In this document: one piece after another, positions 23,276 through 37,060 of the stretch
How positions within the stretch are numbered: the first letter of the stretch is position 1
How the letters are laid out: each line of letters opens with the position of its first letter
Origin: Castor canadensis
Taxonomy: Eukaryota; Chordata; Mammalia; Rodentia; Castoridae
DNA: 64,000 bases
Assembly: GCF_047511655.1 (NCBI RefSeq)
Contig: NC_133390.1
Location: 125,293,583 to 125,357,582, forward strand
Direction: 5' to 3'
The notes under the pieces: generated by a model
Databases searched by the model: none
What the model was told of the DNA's origin: nothing
What the model saw: the letters and a program-made list of their open reading frames with translations, nothing else
Position numbers and translations under genes: made by a program

Positions 23276-23454
23276 TTTGACAATGTGACAGTGTATGCAT
23301 ATACTCAGAACTGAAACTAAACAATACTAATCGTCATTCTTTTAAGGAAACAAAAGGGGATGATCAGGACTCTCTAAGTAGATAGCAGTGTCCACTCCTG
23401 GGTCTCCATTGCTGCTTGAAAACGCAATTGTAAAATACCTGGAGACGACCCAAA

Positions 23455-23734
23455 GAGGATTGGGGCGGGGGGTTGGGGGGAGGGGGCGGCTCTGGAGAGT
23501 GTAGACTTGCTGTGCTCAGTTACTTTGCAAAGTGCGTGCACTTAGTCACTCCTGAGTAAGTACTTGGAGCGAGGACCTCCTGAGTGGCGTGGGAGGGCGG
23601 CGAGAGCAGGGCAAGTTTGCAAAGCCCTGGGAGGGGCCGGTCTAGGGGACGTGATTGGCAGCTGGGAGAGGGCGAGGGCTTGGAGCCCATAAGAGAGAAG
23701 GCTCTGGCGGTGCGGCAAGAGGTCCTGCCCAGCT
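23455..23734 (+). promoter_or_regulatory. TGFBR2: TGFBR2 proximal promoter, TATA-less, GC-rich
   Basis: No TATA box lies at the expected distance from the likely start. Visible sites are GC boxes at 23462-23470 and 23482-23490, an AP-1/CRE-like TTAGTCA at 23542-23548, a GC-rich Sp1-like site at about 23630-23640, an inverted CCAAT box (ATTGG, 23654-23658) and a GA/GC-rich block at about 23664-23676. The order and spacing (CCAAT inverted at about -80, Sp1-like sites on both sides, AP-1/CRE-like element at about -190) match the human promoter as described in the literature, where NF-Y and Sp1 drive basal expression. Binding here is inferred. Confidence 0.75.
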
Positions 23735-24417
<683 letters not shown>

Positions 24418-24854
24418 TGAGAAGTTGGCCATCTGAAGGCGGCCGCGCTAAGCAGCCCGGCGGCGCACACCTGGGGCCCTGCGCCCCGGCCCCTCACGCC
24501 TGGAAATGGCCACACGTCCCCCCAGGCCGGACCTTGGCCCCGAGCTACTGGACACAAGTTCCAAGAAAAGACCCGATTTCCAAAGGCCAGTGGTCTGGCC
24601 CCACTGTCGCTGGCCTGCGTCGTGATGGGGAGGGAGGGCGAGTGGCCAGGTAGATGCGGGAGAATCCTTCAGCCAGCGCCCACTAGGTGCCAGGCTGTAG
24701 AGATGTCGCCTGGAGCCAGGCAGCCTGCCTTCCTGGAGTTGGTGTTTCTCTGCAATTGTCATTTGATGGAAAGTGAATGGTTAAAATCCTAACTCATTTG
24801 CCCACCTGATCCTTGCCGCAAGAAGGTCTTAAGAGGGAAATGCAGGAACTGGGT

Positions 24855-24883
24855 TCTTGAGAACTTGAGAACTTGAGAACTTG
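24855..24883. repeat. Short tandem repeat, 8-nt unit gaacttga
   Basis: About 3.5 copies of an 8-nt unit in the start of intron 1. Confidence 0.9.
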
Positions 24884-25479
24884 CTGTGGAAAGTGCAGAA
24901 CTCTGAAACCGCAGTGAAAAGTTTTGCAGCCATGACCCACTCACTCAGTGATGCAGCTGGGGTCTCTCTCGGCAACTGAGGGTTTGGACAATAGCGGAAC
25001 TTTTCTGGGCCCCAGCTTCTTCACCTGTAAAACAACACGGTTCAATTTGGATATGTTTACCTTCCCTTCATCATTAAGTTGTTGTTGTTTTTGTCACGTG
25101 GAGATGGCCTAGAAGATTTTGGATGGTGTGCAGAGGACAGGCAGTCCTGTCCACTCCGGAGCACCGGTCAGTAGCTTTATTCAGGGGATGGAGTGGTACA
25201 TTACTGAGGCTCGAAGTAGAAGGGGAGGTTTTTAAAATTACGAATTATTTTGAAAGTAGCATGGAGATGGAGGTTTCTAATGGAATGAGGAAGAAGCACC
25301 ATCGCAAACAAAAAGTCCTGACGCAATTTTGGAACTCTAGAGTTTAATAAACTCTCAATGTTTCATATTTTTGCTGTTATCTTCACTTTGCAGTAGCAAA
25401 ATGTAAACTGTCTCAGATTTTACTCCATACTCTTAAAATCTGAGTTACATTTTGCTAAAAATATTGAACAGAACATGGA

Positions 25480-25492
25480 CCCCCCCCCCCCC
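25480..25492. repeat. Poly(C) run, 13 nt
   Basis: A homopolymer of C in intron 1; length in the assembly may be unreliable. Confidence 0.9.
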
Positions 25493-26049
25493 GATTTTCT
25501 TTGTACATAAAACTTTTATTTCAGATCAGAAAAGAAAGAAGTTAGCAGGCCCTGATTTTGTTAGTTAAGTTTTGTTTACAAGGATAAGATTTATGATTTG
25601 CAAAATCTAGTCTCAGTAGTTCATGAGTCATTCATCTACAAGTTTTTAAACAATTAGCTTAAAAGGCCTGGTTTTATTTGGGTTTTAAACAGCTTAGTAA
25701 AACTAGCAGATTTCACATTTTTTATGGAATTGAAGCTTAAAAATGGTTGAGCTAAGGAATCACTTTGAATTGGTATTCATTTGACGGGGTTAAGTTTTCA
25801 AGGCAGAAGACAGCTACAATCAAAACGAGAGACTTAATTCCGCTTGTGTTTTAATTTTCCATGTAAATAAATAGAATCATAATTTTTCTAACATAATTGG
25901 CAAACTGTAAAACCAGTTTTCAAAATACCTTAATACGAGGTAAGGTGTGAGAAAATGAGTGTTTACAACCCTAGTCTTCAAAAAAAACAATAAGACCTAT
26001 CTTCTGCTTAATGGATTGACAAGGCAGCAAAGAGCTCTGGTTTAAGAAC

Positions 26050-26110
26050 AATGCCACATAGCTAGCAGGAGCGAGGCCCTGAGTTCAAACTTTACTACCA
26101 CAAAAAAAAG
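26050..26110 (+). mobile_element. ID-like SINE fragment
   Basis: A 3' part only: agctagcaggagcgaggccc, tgagttcaaactttactacc and an A tail. Confidence 0.6.
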
Positions 26111-26661
26111 TCATCAGAACAAATGTCACTAAGAAACATACTTAAATTTTTTAAATTTTATATGTTCACTTTTTCTAAAGGCTCAAAAATGACACTTTTG
26201 GGGAAAACATTGCCTAACAATGTCAGATCTGCAAAAAATGACTTTTACCTTGCAGATAGAGGCCTACACAAAGATTCTTGGACACAACATTCCAGGGCTA
26301 AACATTGGTAATACCTGAAGGCCTTGCTTACATTGTCAGGTCAGACTAGAAATCAGTAGGCCCAGAGTTTGATCTTTGGTCTTCTTGCTTCTTTTCCCCA
26401 AAAGGCACGTTTTTACCTCTAGGCCGCTTCCTTTAATAACATCTTATTTGTAACAAGTTATGGTTTATACAAAATGCGAAGTTCATGTTGAATTCATTGC
26501 CTTCTTTGTGACTTAGCATCTCGTGGTGGTGACTCCTTATTATGATCTGTGTATTCAACATAACTGCTACAGGTTTCCACCAGTTTGTCATTCTTACCAA
26601 CATGACATCTTTCTTCCTTCATCCCTTCTTTCCTCCTTCTCCTCCCTCCCTCTCTCTTTTT

Positions 26662-26778
26662 CTTTTTTTTGAGTCCATGTCTCACTGTGTAACCCTGGCT
26701 AGCCTCAAATTTGATGTACTCTTGTCTCAACCCACTAAGTGGTAGGACTACAGGTGTGGACCACCATGCCCAGCGTGG
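26662..26778 (-). mobile_element. B1-like SINE, antisense
   Basis: A T run followed by gtctcactgtgtaaccctgg, ctagcctcaaatttgatgta and ggactacaggtgtggaccac. A CT-rich tract precedes it at 26620-26661. Confidence 0.8.
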
Positions 26779-26914
26779 GCATGTTTCTTCCCTGGGCTCT
26801 GGATCCCACCCCCATCCTAGTCTGGGGAGTAAGTTCAGATTTAACTCCATGTTTCCAATCAGTAATGGCACCTTGTTAAGGCCAAGGTAGAAAGTGACCA
26901 TTACTCGTTTTTCC

Positions 26915-27030
26915 TTCTCAGCAACATTTATTGAGTATCTCTTTTCAGGCGGAGTGCTCAGCTCCGGAGATCCCAATCCAAATGAGTAAAGCGTACCTAA
27001 TCTCCCAGTTGAGTTCAAAGACAAGAGCAC
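26915..27030 (-). mobile_element. L2 fossil, antisense
   Basis: The sequence caacatttattgagtatctc and the following text resemble the antisense L2 3' end (recurring near-terminal ...atttattgagcacctactatg... pattern). Confidence 0.5.
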
Positions 27031-27314
27031 ATATCTAACCCTGTGTAGTTGGAAGCATTGTTGGATTCTGTCATTTTATTTTTTAAAGCCTTGTTCCAAA
27101 GCCCATTTTTATGGACCGTCCTGGGAGGATATGCATGCTGGGTGTTGATTTCTCAGTACCTCTGAAGGTATTTGCATTAAGTCACTCTTCATTTTCTGTC
27201 GTTCCTTGCCTTATTAAAGACCAACAACTGAGTCGCCTTAAGCCCTTTTCCACTCTGTAGCCAGCGTGGTGGACCCAGTGTGTCTATCCAGTCTTTTCTG
27301 CTGGGTATAAGCCT

Positions 27315-27532
27315 TGAGGTCTGGTCACTTTGAGTTCCAAACCCACCTCCCACTCACTGGCTGTGTAGCCTGCAGCAGTTACTTTATTTTCTGGCCCTCG
27401 TGCTCCTGCCAGTAAAATGGGGATTCTGGAGTTATAGTGAGGATTAAATAGATAAGGATATCAAATACTTAACACAGTGTGTGCATCCTAGTAACCGCTC
27501 CCTAAATACCAGCTTTAGTTACTATTACCTAT
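27315..27532 (+). mobile_element. MIR SINE fossil
   Basis: Carries cactggctgtgtagcctgca, ctgccagtaaaatggggatt, gtgaggattaaatagataag and a cacagtgtgtgcatcctagt tail, all typical of MIR in sense. Confidence 0.85.
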
Positions 27533-27764
27533 TACCATTGCACATCCCATCAAGGCCTACCCATTCCCAGTCACTAAAAGTGACATGCGGACACACGCTG
27601 AACAATGGAGGCAGCTCTTACCTCTGTCTGCAACTCCAGCTCCCTGTCGACCCATTCTCATCCTTTAAGACTGAACTTGTGTCATCTTTTGCATGCCCCA
27701 GGTTGAACCAAGGGTCCTTTCCTGGATACATTCTTCTCTTAGCTCATTGCAGGAGCAAGCCAAG

Positions 27765-27830
27765 TTCTTTCTCTCTCTCTCCACCCCCTTCTCTCTTTTT
27801 CTGTCTCTCCCCACCTCTCTCATTCAATTT
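27765..27830. repeat. CT-rich simple sequence
   Basis: A pyrimidine tract of CT and CCT units that precedes an antisense ID SINE. Confidence 0.85.
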
Positions 27831-27832
27831 TT

Positions 27833-27907
27833 GGCTATACTGGGGTTTGAACTCAAGGTCTTACATTTGTTAAGCAGGCATACTACCACTTGAACCACAT
27901 CTCCAGG
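27833..27907 (-). mobile_element. ID-like SINE, antisense
   Basis: The sequence tactggggtttgaactcaag, gtcttacatttgttaagcag and ccacttgaaccacatctcca is the reverse complement of the ID-like unit. Confidence 0.8.
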
Positions 27908-28927
27908 AAAATCTGAGCAGAGTTGAACAGCCAAGTGGTCACTAGTTATTGAGAGTTTGGTCCAAGTAAAAAATACTTTCCTTTCGGTTAGAATAGTTTT
28001 AGTTCTGATCAAGGCAAGCAGTTGGCTGATTTTATGCAATGTAATTGGTTCTTGCATTCTGGTGTGATATTTCTGACAAACACCATGAAAATCTGCTTAG
28101 AAGTTTTCATTTGCCCCCTTTACCTATAGATTTTAAACTAGCACACAGCACTCAAAGCCATTACAAAACATCTTAGAAGATTTTACCAACAAAATTATCC
28201 AGTCAATACTGAGGTCTCTTTATTTTCTTCAAGAAGATTTTCAAAAGAAGACTTTCCTTAAAAATTTAGTGTTGGATCTAAATTTAGTTTTTAAGTTTCT
28301 TTTTTCATGGGGGTTTTGTGTTTTGGTTTGTAGAAGGGAACAGAGTTGATCTAAGGGAAGTGTGGTCCTGGAGTAGCCACTGTCTGCTGTAGCACAGCTT
28401 GGATATTATTTAGGTCTGATGCAAACCACCAAAACGCTCTAAAATAAGGTACAGGAAGGCATACTTCCTGGATACAGTGTGCCATTATTTAGCCAAGTCC
28501 CACATAAAAACCTGACTCTGTCACCTTGTTAGCTGTGCCCCGCAGCTGTCTTGTGCACCTTCAAAAGGTTTTAAATTCTGATTTTCAGGATCCCTGTCTT
28601 AGCAGATCTGCATTAGCAGCACCAGTACTGACCACTGGCTCTGCATGGCTTCCTTTCCACATAGGAGTCTGCTCCTCAGGAACTTGTTGCCACTGACTGG
28701 GGCAAAAGAGTGATTATTAGACCTCTTGGTGTGGCATGCAGAGGGTCTGGAAGGGTCCACAGGCACGGGGGCTCAACCTCAGGGAGCAGTGGACAGGAAG
28801 GGAGGCTGGGAGAACTAATATTTGAGTAATTATTTAATTTAATCACAGGAAGAAACTTGAAAGATAAGTCTTACCTTTATCTTCTAAGTAGAAAGATGAA
28901 GCCTTCTCAAGGTCGCTTGAGGTTTGC

Positions 28928-28929
<2 letters not shown>

Positions 28930-28961
<32 letters not shown>
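28930..28961. repeat. (TG)16 microsatellite
   Basis: An uninterrupted TG tract; likely polymorphic. Confidence 0.97.
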
Positions 28962-28963
<2 letters not shown>

Positions 28964-30033
28964 TCGGCTGGGCTCTTTTTCATGGCATTTGCGTGTGTTT
29001 TGGGAAGGAAGCTAGGGAGGAGCAGGGACACCGTATTCTAGAGAGGGAAATTTACCATCTAATCTCATCAGTGCTCCTGATTGATGACTTTGCTTTGCTT
29101 GTGTGAGCTGCCCCTTCCTGGCAATCTTTGTACCATAGAAAATCAAGATGGGGCAGTTGCTTTTCCACAAGAACTCTCTGAAGTTTCTAATCTGCTAATG
29201 GTGTTGCCATGGTAGGAGCTGTGGTAGGTGACTGAGGCTTTTACCATTGACAACAGTTGGACAGACACCATTTTGTAAAAGCTCAAGGTCCGAGCAGGTA
29301 AGATGTGTTGTTTGTGTACAGGGTACAATGGCTGGTGTGAGCAAGAGTAGCGCATTTTATCCCACTTAACGAAGAAAAGGACAATTTGACTTGTGAGGTC
29401 CAATTAATTTGAAAACTGGAATGTGGTTAAGATTCTCCTCTCCCATTCCATCAGGAATGAGTCCAGCTTTTATTGCTCACGGTCGAGATTATCTTGGCAC
29501 CGACAGAGGGCAACCGTGTGTCCCCTTGGCTGCAGTCAGCTCAGTCAACTTTTGGCCTCCTTCTTAGGCTCTTAAGGGTACCCAAGCCTCTATTTTGTTC
29601 TAAGCTGCAAATCATCAGAAGGGATTTAGCTCAGGGCAAGTGTCTATGCCTGGTGAGATTTCTATCCAGGAAAGGTCAAGACATGCAATCCCTCCCCACT
29701 CTCCATCCCCTTTTTTCATGGCATATTTTCCTCCAAATATTTTCAGCTCTACAATTGAAATATAGGCCTGGCATATGGACAAAAGAAACCTCTGTCCACA
29801 GCTTTCAAGGGTACTGTGCTCAGGCCATGCCCATGGGGTAGGAATGTTCCTAGGCCTCCTAGTCCATGCCTGCCCTCTCTTCTCTTTTAGATCATATTTT
29901 GGTACCTGGAAAGTCAGACTTCCCTGTCCTAAATATGCATCTTAAGTCTACAGGGACACTCAGGTCCATTCCTGTGAAGGCCTTCATGGCCACTGCTTGG
30001 CATCTTTTTCCATGAGGGCTAGCCAAGGGACAC

Positions 30034-30074
<41 letters not shown>

Positions 30075-30142
30075 GTGTGGGAGAGAGAGAGAGAGAGAAA
30101 GCCATATAGCTATATATAGAGAGACGAGAGACACACACACAA
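30034..30142. repeat. Compound (GT)n-(GA)n-(CA)n simple repeat
   Basis: A (GT)n tract at 30035-30072 is followed by a GA tract (about 30080-30099), a short tata tract and a short CA tract. Confidence 0.95.
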
Positions 30143-31189
30143 AGAACATTTTTGGTTGACCTCTTGATGCAGGATGGAGCAGACTATGGAATGAGAATGG
30201 CAAAAACCCAGCTAGAGTACAAGTGCATGTCACCCCACACCACCCATTTCTGAGTAGGGACTTTGAGGATCACTGCAGGAGTTCTAAAGTTCAACTGGGT
30301 TATCTGAAACATTGGGAAGATGTGTTTGTCAGTCAAGGAAGAAGGATAAAACCTATTTTATTGAGCAGTTTGTGAGCTTGGTTTGTAGCCTCATATGTTC
30401 TGGCTCATGGATCAGCCCATATTTGTCCTCTCCCTGGACCTTCTAGGGATGCATTGGATATCATCCACATTCCTTTGCAGAAGGGTTGGGCAAAATTAGC
30501 TCTTGTTTATTACAGTATATTTCCCCTGGAGTAGAGAGCATGCTCACTAATGAAAAGTTAAGGCTTTGTTCTTAATCTAGTGTTGTACTTCTTTTGGACA
30601 ATTCTGTTTTTCATAGTTGGTGTTTTCGTGAGGAGAACTGGAGCTCTACCTATTGGCCTTGTTCTGTTGCAGTTTTACTTAGATTTTAGATTTCCCAGAG
30701 TCTTAATTTCATTTCCTTTGTGTATCAAGACCACTAGGGCAAGGTGAAGCCAGTCTCAATGTTTGTTTTCTATTACGATAAATATTTTATTTGAGCAACC
30801 CATGGCCTTTTCAAGCCTCTTTAAAGAAATGGAGATATTTGGACAGCTTAGAGAAGTAAAAAGTCTTCCCATGTTAAGATGAGTTAGGGTATAGGATTGT
30901 CAAAGCTATGCATTTTGGAGAAGTGTAAATTTGGCTGAACACACAAATTCAGTATATATCACATAGGTTGTTGATCTATGAAAGTTGTAAGTCACTCAGA
31001 GGAGTCACTGAATTGGGAAGTCACTCATGGCTGCTTTGTGATGACTAGCCATCACTCCCAAACTCTGCAAGCCTTTACTATAGAGAAATGAAATTGGCCT
31101 ATGACCTTGTAATTCCACTCAAGAGACTTCATGGGCATGTTTCCTAAGCCTGGTAGTACTATCTCTTACTGGAATTTTGCTACTGCCTG

Positions 31190-31385
31190 GATGATGTGAA
31201 GCACTTCATATGTATTATTTAACCCTCAAGACAACTCTCCAAGGTAGGTTTTAAAATGCTTATAATAAGTCTTCCAAAGAAGAAATTTGCCTATGGCTAC
31301 CCAGTTGACAAATGATTCTCTGAGGTTGTAACCAATATGGTTTGGTTTGGGGATCTGAACCCCTAATTGTTAACTATACTGAGAC
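31190..31385 (-). mobile_element. MIR SINE fossil, antisense
   Basis: The order is that of an inverted MIR: cttcatatgtattatttaac, caactctccaaggtaggttt, gcctatggctacccagttga and a tctgaacccctaattgtt end. Confidence 0.75.
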
Positions 31386-34006
31386 TAGACTGCCCCAATT
31401 GACATAAACCACTTGTCCTTTATGGCAAGATTAAAAGAAATAATAATATCCAACACTTTTCTAATGCTTTGCATTTTTTATTTAATCTCCTCAGTGAACT
31501 AAAGTAACGTTTTATTCATACATCAGGTAGTGAAACAACATACCTGACTTGTGACCTCCAGGGAAAAATGAAGAGTATACTTCAAGTGATACATTCTCAG
31601 CTGAATCATGGAACAGTTATGCTACCAGGGAGGTTCAATATTCGCGGCAAATACAGAACCATTTTTATTTGGAAGCATTGGAGGAGCTCAAGGATCACCA
31701 TCAAATATGTTGGAGAGGTATATGGCAGGCCAAGGTGGACTACCAGGAAGTGATTGACACTTAACCTTCAAGGCTCCTTCCAGGTATAGAGCCACCTCTG
31801 GCCCTGGTGTTGTGGTTAGCAAGTGTCATTAAATCAAACAATAGTTAAGAAACCTTAGTCTTACAGCTCAAATATAAAAGAAACTTGATAGAGGTTTTCC
31901 TGAATTGGAAGCCATCCAAAAGGCTTACATGGCATTACCTATGATGTCATGATGCAGTCAACAAAAACCAATTTCTGCTCAGCCCTTCTGCAAAGGAATG
32001 TGACTTTTGTCAACAAGTGGAAAGAGACTTCTAAATTGTTCAAGAATAAATTACAAATTCTGATTAGCAATTCTAGAGGAAAAACTGAATTATTTTTCTG
32101 TTTTCTCAATAGAGAATATTGTGAAGTCATTGGTAAAGGTGATCAGGAAGCATGCAAACAGAAAATGTAGGAAAAATATCTCAGAGAGGTGTTAAACAGC
32201 TAATTAATAAAATATTTGCTCTTATTAAGTTATATATTTGTTGTATTTGCATCTTTTAAGCTCTGCACAATGCCATGTTGATAATTATGAATCAATATTC
32301 ACTTTTACACCCAAATTTCTATTCTTAGTTCTGTGTTATTTTCTTAAAGAGTGCTCTTGAAATTTATAAGCTTCAGCTTTGAAAACCCAAATCTATGCTT
32401 AATGGTAATGTTTGCTTGCTGCTTAGAAAATTAATTTACCAATGTCTCGTCCTCCTTCCCCCTATTGCAAATAGACACTGAACTCTGTATTGTTATGTCA
32501 CCAAACCAAAACGTTTTCCCCAGGTTTACCTAAACCCCTCATCATTTTCCTACGTTAGGGCCTCTGGCCAAGTAGAAAAGCTGCAAATATATAATTATCA
32601 TAAAAGCTTGGTTTTGAATGAAAGGTAGCCCATTGCTGACCCTTTGAGATCAGAAACACTTTATAGGAGAGACTGAAGCTCTGGCACAGAAAGGAAAGTG
32701 TGGGGGGACCAGGTTTAGTTCCAGTTTCCCTAGGTCTCGTTTTCCCTCTGTGTCCAGTGACAAGAATTGGACAGATAAGATTTTCTGTTTTTTCTGTGAT
32801 GACACATTTTAACTCTATTAGTAGAGGAAATCATTGAAGTTGATTTAGAAAACATTTACAGAATTCAAACCCAAAAATCAATCAAAGTAGAAAACTACCA
32901 AAAGTCACAACAGGTCAGAACTGAAAAATGACACAAACATTGACTTAGAGTTTGTTGGGGAAGACTATTATTAGGAAAAAAAAAAAAACAGAAAGAAACC
33001 ATAGTTATTTTGAAAATTTCCTACTGCAGGTGTTGAGTGCACAGCCTGACTTATGAGCATGTTTACTTTGGCTGAACATACCCCTTCTGGCTGAAGAAGA
33101 GCCTGCTTGGGGTGTGGTAGCAATGTCGCTTCTCCTTGGTTAATTATGGTGTGTTCATTGTCCTCTTTATTCAAATGGATAAAAATGTCTGTGGAGGTTT
33201 TTCCTAAGGTAGAAAATTATGAAATGCTTTGCCATGTCTAGAAGTTCAACAAAAGGAGCTAAAATATAAATAAACTTTTCTAGATGCAATTAGAGCTCTG
33301 TTGGCTTTCAAAGATTTCAGAATTTGCTACAGATTGGCAGTTTTCAGAGTTCGGTTCTAGGCTGGGAGGAGGTGTCCATAATTGCATTGCTGTGTAGTTT
33401 GCAGATACTTGTTAGAAAACAGTAGGAATCTTCTAAGGATAGTTTTGTCTGGCCATCTTGTTACCACATATCACATTTATGTTGTAGTCTTTAAAACTCA
33501 TTGTATTGGGTGAAAAAAGAAGAAAGGACCATATGATATAATTTGCCTTTCATAAGTATGTGAAAAGGAAAAAAACCCTCTATTCTGATATATTTTGTTT
33601 TCACTCTTCTGGACTCTTACATTACACTGTTAGAGAATAATTTCTAACCATCTCAGCCGACACTGGGCACTCTGACTTATATTTTTATAAGTTCTATTTT
33701 TAGAATAAATTCTGCATCATAATTTGTCTTATCTTTCTTGTTGTTTTCTTATTTCTTCTAAGGAGCAAAGGGCCATCCTTCCCTTTGCTGCTGTCTTCCA
33801 GTTTCCATCAGTTCCCACTGTGGCTGTGGCTTTGCTTCTTACTTTCTCACTTCTTCAGCTGCCTCTCCCCGCTCTGAACACTCACATCTCAATTGCTATA
33901 GTCAGCATGGAGGCCCAAATCTTGAGCTCAAGCATTCAGTCCCTGAAGATGAAGGTTTTCTGTCACTCTTGATGACACCAGATGAAGCTATTCTAACTCT
34001 TCTGTT

Positions 34007-34150
34007 CCTATGGTCCACCAACACCAGCATCACTGAGAATTTACAGGAAATACAGGATCTTGAGCCCGTCCCCAGACCTGTGGCATGGGAACTTGCATTT
34101 TATCAGGGTCCCCAGGTGATGCTGTACCTGCTGCTATTTGAGAAGCAGCA
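34007..34150 (+). mobile_element. MER5A-like hAT DNA transposon fossil
   Basis: The sequence tggtccaccaacaccagcat, ttacaggaaatacaggatct and ttttatcagggtccccaggt, then ttgagaagcagcatg, follows the MER5A pattern. Confidence 0.75.
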
Positions 34151-34906
34151 TGCTAATAACAAAACATTTTCCGAGTAGGAGCCAAACAACCTGCAGTGAT
34201 TTCAGTGGCTCCCATCAGGCTCCAACCATCAGGGAGGAAGAGATGATTCAAGGGAGAGTCACACTTATGAGGAGAGTTCCAGGGACTTTTGTTACTAACT
34301 CTACATGACCAACAAACTGAGATTGGCAGAAGAGTGTGCACTCATGGATATCAATTAACTGAGTCAGGTTTTAACCAGTTTGCGTCTCCCGAGCATCCTT
34401 CAAGAGTCTTTAATCCACTGAATGTCCACCTCTTGACCGTGACCTATAGAATCCAAGGATTTGTTTCTTTGCAAAGCTCTCAGCATTAATCATGTTTACC
34501 TCATTAGGTTTTTAATCAGACTGCCGTGTCACATGCAGGCTTTAATTCATTCTGGAGCTATTGTACTGTGGAATTTCTTAACATATGTGACTCTCTGCAC
34601 CCGGCAAGTGTGTGCCCAGTAAATCAATGACAGGTTGTTTTAGGAAGTGGTTCTACTTGTCAACATTTTTCTTTTTCCCCTCCTCTTTTGTCTTGAGAAA
34701 CGTTTTTGGCAGAAGCATAGTGAGGACTCACTCAATTTTTCTTGAATCTTTATGTTTGCTCTGAGAGTGTCATGGTGAGATTGTTCATTGACTGGCTTCT
34801 GTATTTTACTCAGTAATAAGGCAAATTTTGTTTTTCATAACTAGTTTCTGATTTTTCCAGATTATTTTATTCTCTAACTTTTCTTTTTGACTTCTGAACG
34901 GTACTC

Positions 34907-34942
34907 GGAAAAAGAAAGAAAGAAAGGAAGGAAGGAAAGATC
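34907..34942. repeat. Purine-rich (GAAA/GGAA)n simple repeat
   Basis: A short tetranucleotide-like purine tract. Confidence 0.9.
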
Positions 34943-35651
34943 AGAAAAACTTTCCATTGCAATCCATGTCTCATGTTGCTTCCTGTTGCATCAAATCTTA
35001 ACTTACTCGTCAGATACCAAGAATCTCTTAATCAGACATTTATTTACAATAGAAGCCAAATTACATGAAATGCATAACCATTTGGTTTCATTTTTGCTCT
35101 TGAATTATGCTACCACAAAGTCAGCCTGAAGTCTTATTTTCTGTCATCTGTAAGAATCTCTTAATTAGGAGATTCTTCTGCCCATGGGCACCCTTTGTCC
35201 TCCTCTGTTCAATGCAGGAGTACTTCCATCAGTTAAATCTTCCCTACCTCAGGCATTGTTTTGAACAAGTGGCTTCTGCTAGTCTTCCATGGATCCTCCC
35301 TGTGAATCCCAGGTGATCACATGGCCTTCCTTCCTCATTGAGGTCAAAGGCTGTTGCATTGTCCTTGCCTCCTCAGGCAGCATCTTGCACACAGGTGGGA
35401 CACAGGACCAGTTTCATCACCACATGCATGGATGGGGCCACACCTCCTTCCATCACCTGCCTCATGGCCTGGTTCCTCTTGAACAAAGCTTTCTCACATA
35501 TCCTGTTTGTCTTCACATTTCCTAGATTGTGACCATTCTGCACCTTCAAAATTTTCTCATTCTTTACCTGTGTGATATAATAGCTACACCTTTGAAATAA
35601 TGCTTGGCCTTAATGCTACTTCTTTTGGGTCTTCCTTTATTGGTTGTTTTT

Positions 35652-35748
35652 ATTGGTAGTTTTTTTGTTTTGTGATGTTGGGAATCAGACCTAGGACATC
35701 CACATGCTCCAAGCAAGAGCTGGACCACTGAGCCACATCCCCAAGTCC
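35652..35748 (-). mobile_element. ID-like SINE, antisense
   Basis: The sequence gggaatcagacctaggacat, ctccaagcaagagctggacc and actgagccacatccccaagt is an antisense ID-like unit with a T-rich lead. Confidence 0.75.
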
Positions 35749-36964
35749 ACCTCTTATTGCACTGAAATTCCCTTTTTCGTCTACTCACAGCCTCTCTCAC
35801 TGGCTTATGCATATGGCCTCTTTCACCAGCCTTCTGTATGTATTTGAACTCCTTTTTAGAATGAAACATCTGTGAGGGAGGGTCTGTTGTATGATTCTGC
35901 GCCAGCACCTAGCAGCTCCTCAGCCAGTGTGTTCATTTATCTGCAGTGTTTGTTGCTGTTTGCAATTCATTGCCTTTAAGGCAAGGGACACTGCTTATAG
36001 ATCCAAGACTAGGAGCAGAGACTCTTTGTCTGGACAGTGTGCCTTCTCATGCCCAATGAGTGTCAGGGGATCTGTTGCTGACAGCCACACAGAGCACTCA
36101 CAAAGCCATAGACTTGTGGGAATCTTGAGTGATGTGCCCTGTGTAAGTTCCTCTTTGCAGTGGAGGTTTGCTCTGTCTGCAGCCCTTAGTTCTGTGAATG
36201 TGGGGTGCTTGTATGTGTGGGTGTTCAGTGCTATTGTTTTTGATTCATTTATTGTCTGGTATGTACCTTTCTTGTCTGGGACCCAAAGCATTATGACTGT
36301 AGAGGCCAGCAAGAGTCATAAAGTAAGTCGTACATCTGACTCAGGACACTTTGCCACTCCTGCCTTTCCTCCTTAAGACTCATAGGCTATCTTCTGTCAC
36401 TGTGGATGAAGGGATGCCCGCAGGAGTCTTGAGGAAGTGAGATGGCCTAATGGCACTCTTCTGCCTATCTGAGGGTAATGCAAGCATTCTATACTGCAAA
36501 GCAATCCTTGCTTACACTTTTTGTAAAGCCCTGTTAAAATAAGTCATGTTAAGGGCACTTGAATATGAAGCCTTCCTTTTCCAAGGCATGGCCTTCACTG
36601 CTCTCCTCAGTGGGTCTCAAGCCACTTTGAGTAACCATGCAGTGTAGGTACAACATGATTCTTGTGCAAGTGCAGCCTCCAGATGGACCTCCTTCTGTCT
36701 CCTGCCTTGTTGTTCCATCTTCACAGGAATTAGGAGCCATGTTGACTTCCTGACAGTATTTACATGTGAACTAGCAGGCCCTATGGGGAAAGAGGAGGGC
36801 AAATAAGAGTTTTCATATTCTAACACTTAATATTCTGTGGCATTTTTCAGAAATGGTTGAAATACAATACTTTTAATTGCACATGCCATCAGTTATCTTT
36901 TACAACTTCTAATAACATTTATCCTTCATGACTTTAATGGTCTTGTCAGTGAGGATGTTTGTGG

Positions 36965-37060
36965 TAATTTTATAATAACTTACATTTATTCGGTACTTTA
37001 CAAAGCATTTTCACAAACTCCCTGTTACCTGTTACCAGTTTATTAATAGATGTCAGGGTG
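36965..37060 (-). mobile_element. Possible MIR fragment, antisense
   Basis: The sequence taataacttacatttattcg and gtactttacaaagcattttc resembles the antisense MIR tail. Confidence 0.4.

Noticed and set aside
28924-30233. Frames with His-Thr or Cys-Val repeats
   Set aside because: They are translations of (TG)n/(CA)n microsatellites, not repeat proteins.
33724-33972. 82-codon hydrophobic frame in intron 1
   Set aside because: The hydrophobic run comes from a CT-rich stretch. There is no promoter, no homologue I recognise and no conserved start context.
35891-36376. 161-codon frame in intron 1
   Set aside because: No recognisable domain, no splice support and a composition typical of chance; it overlaps a minus-strand frame of similar length.
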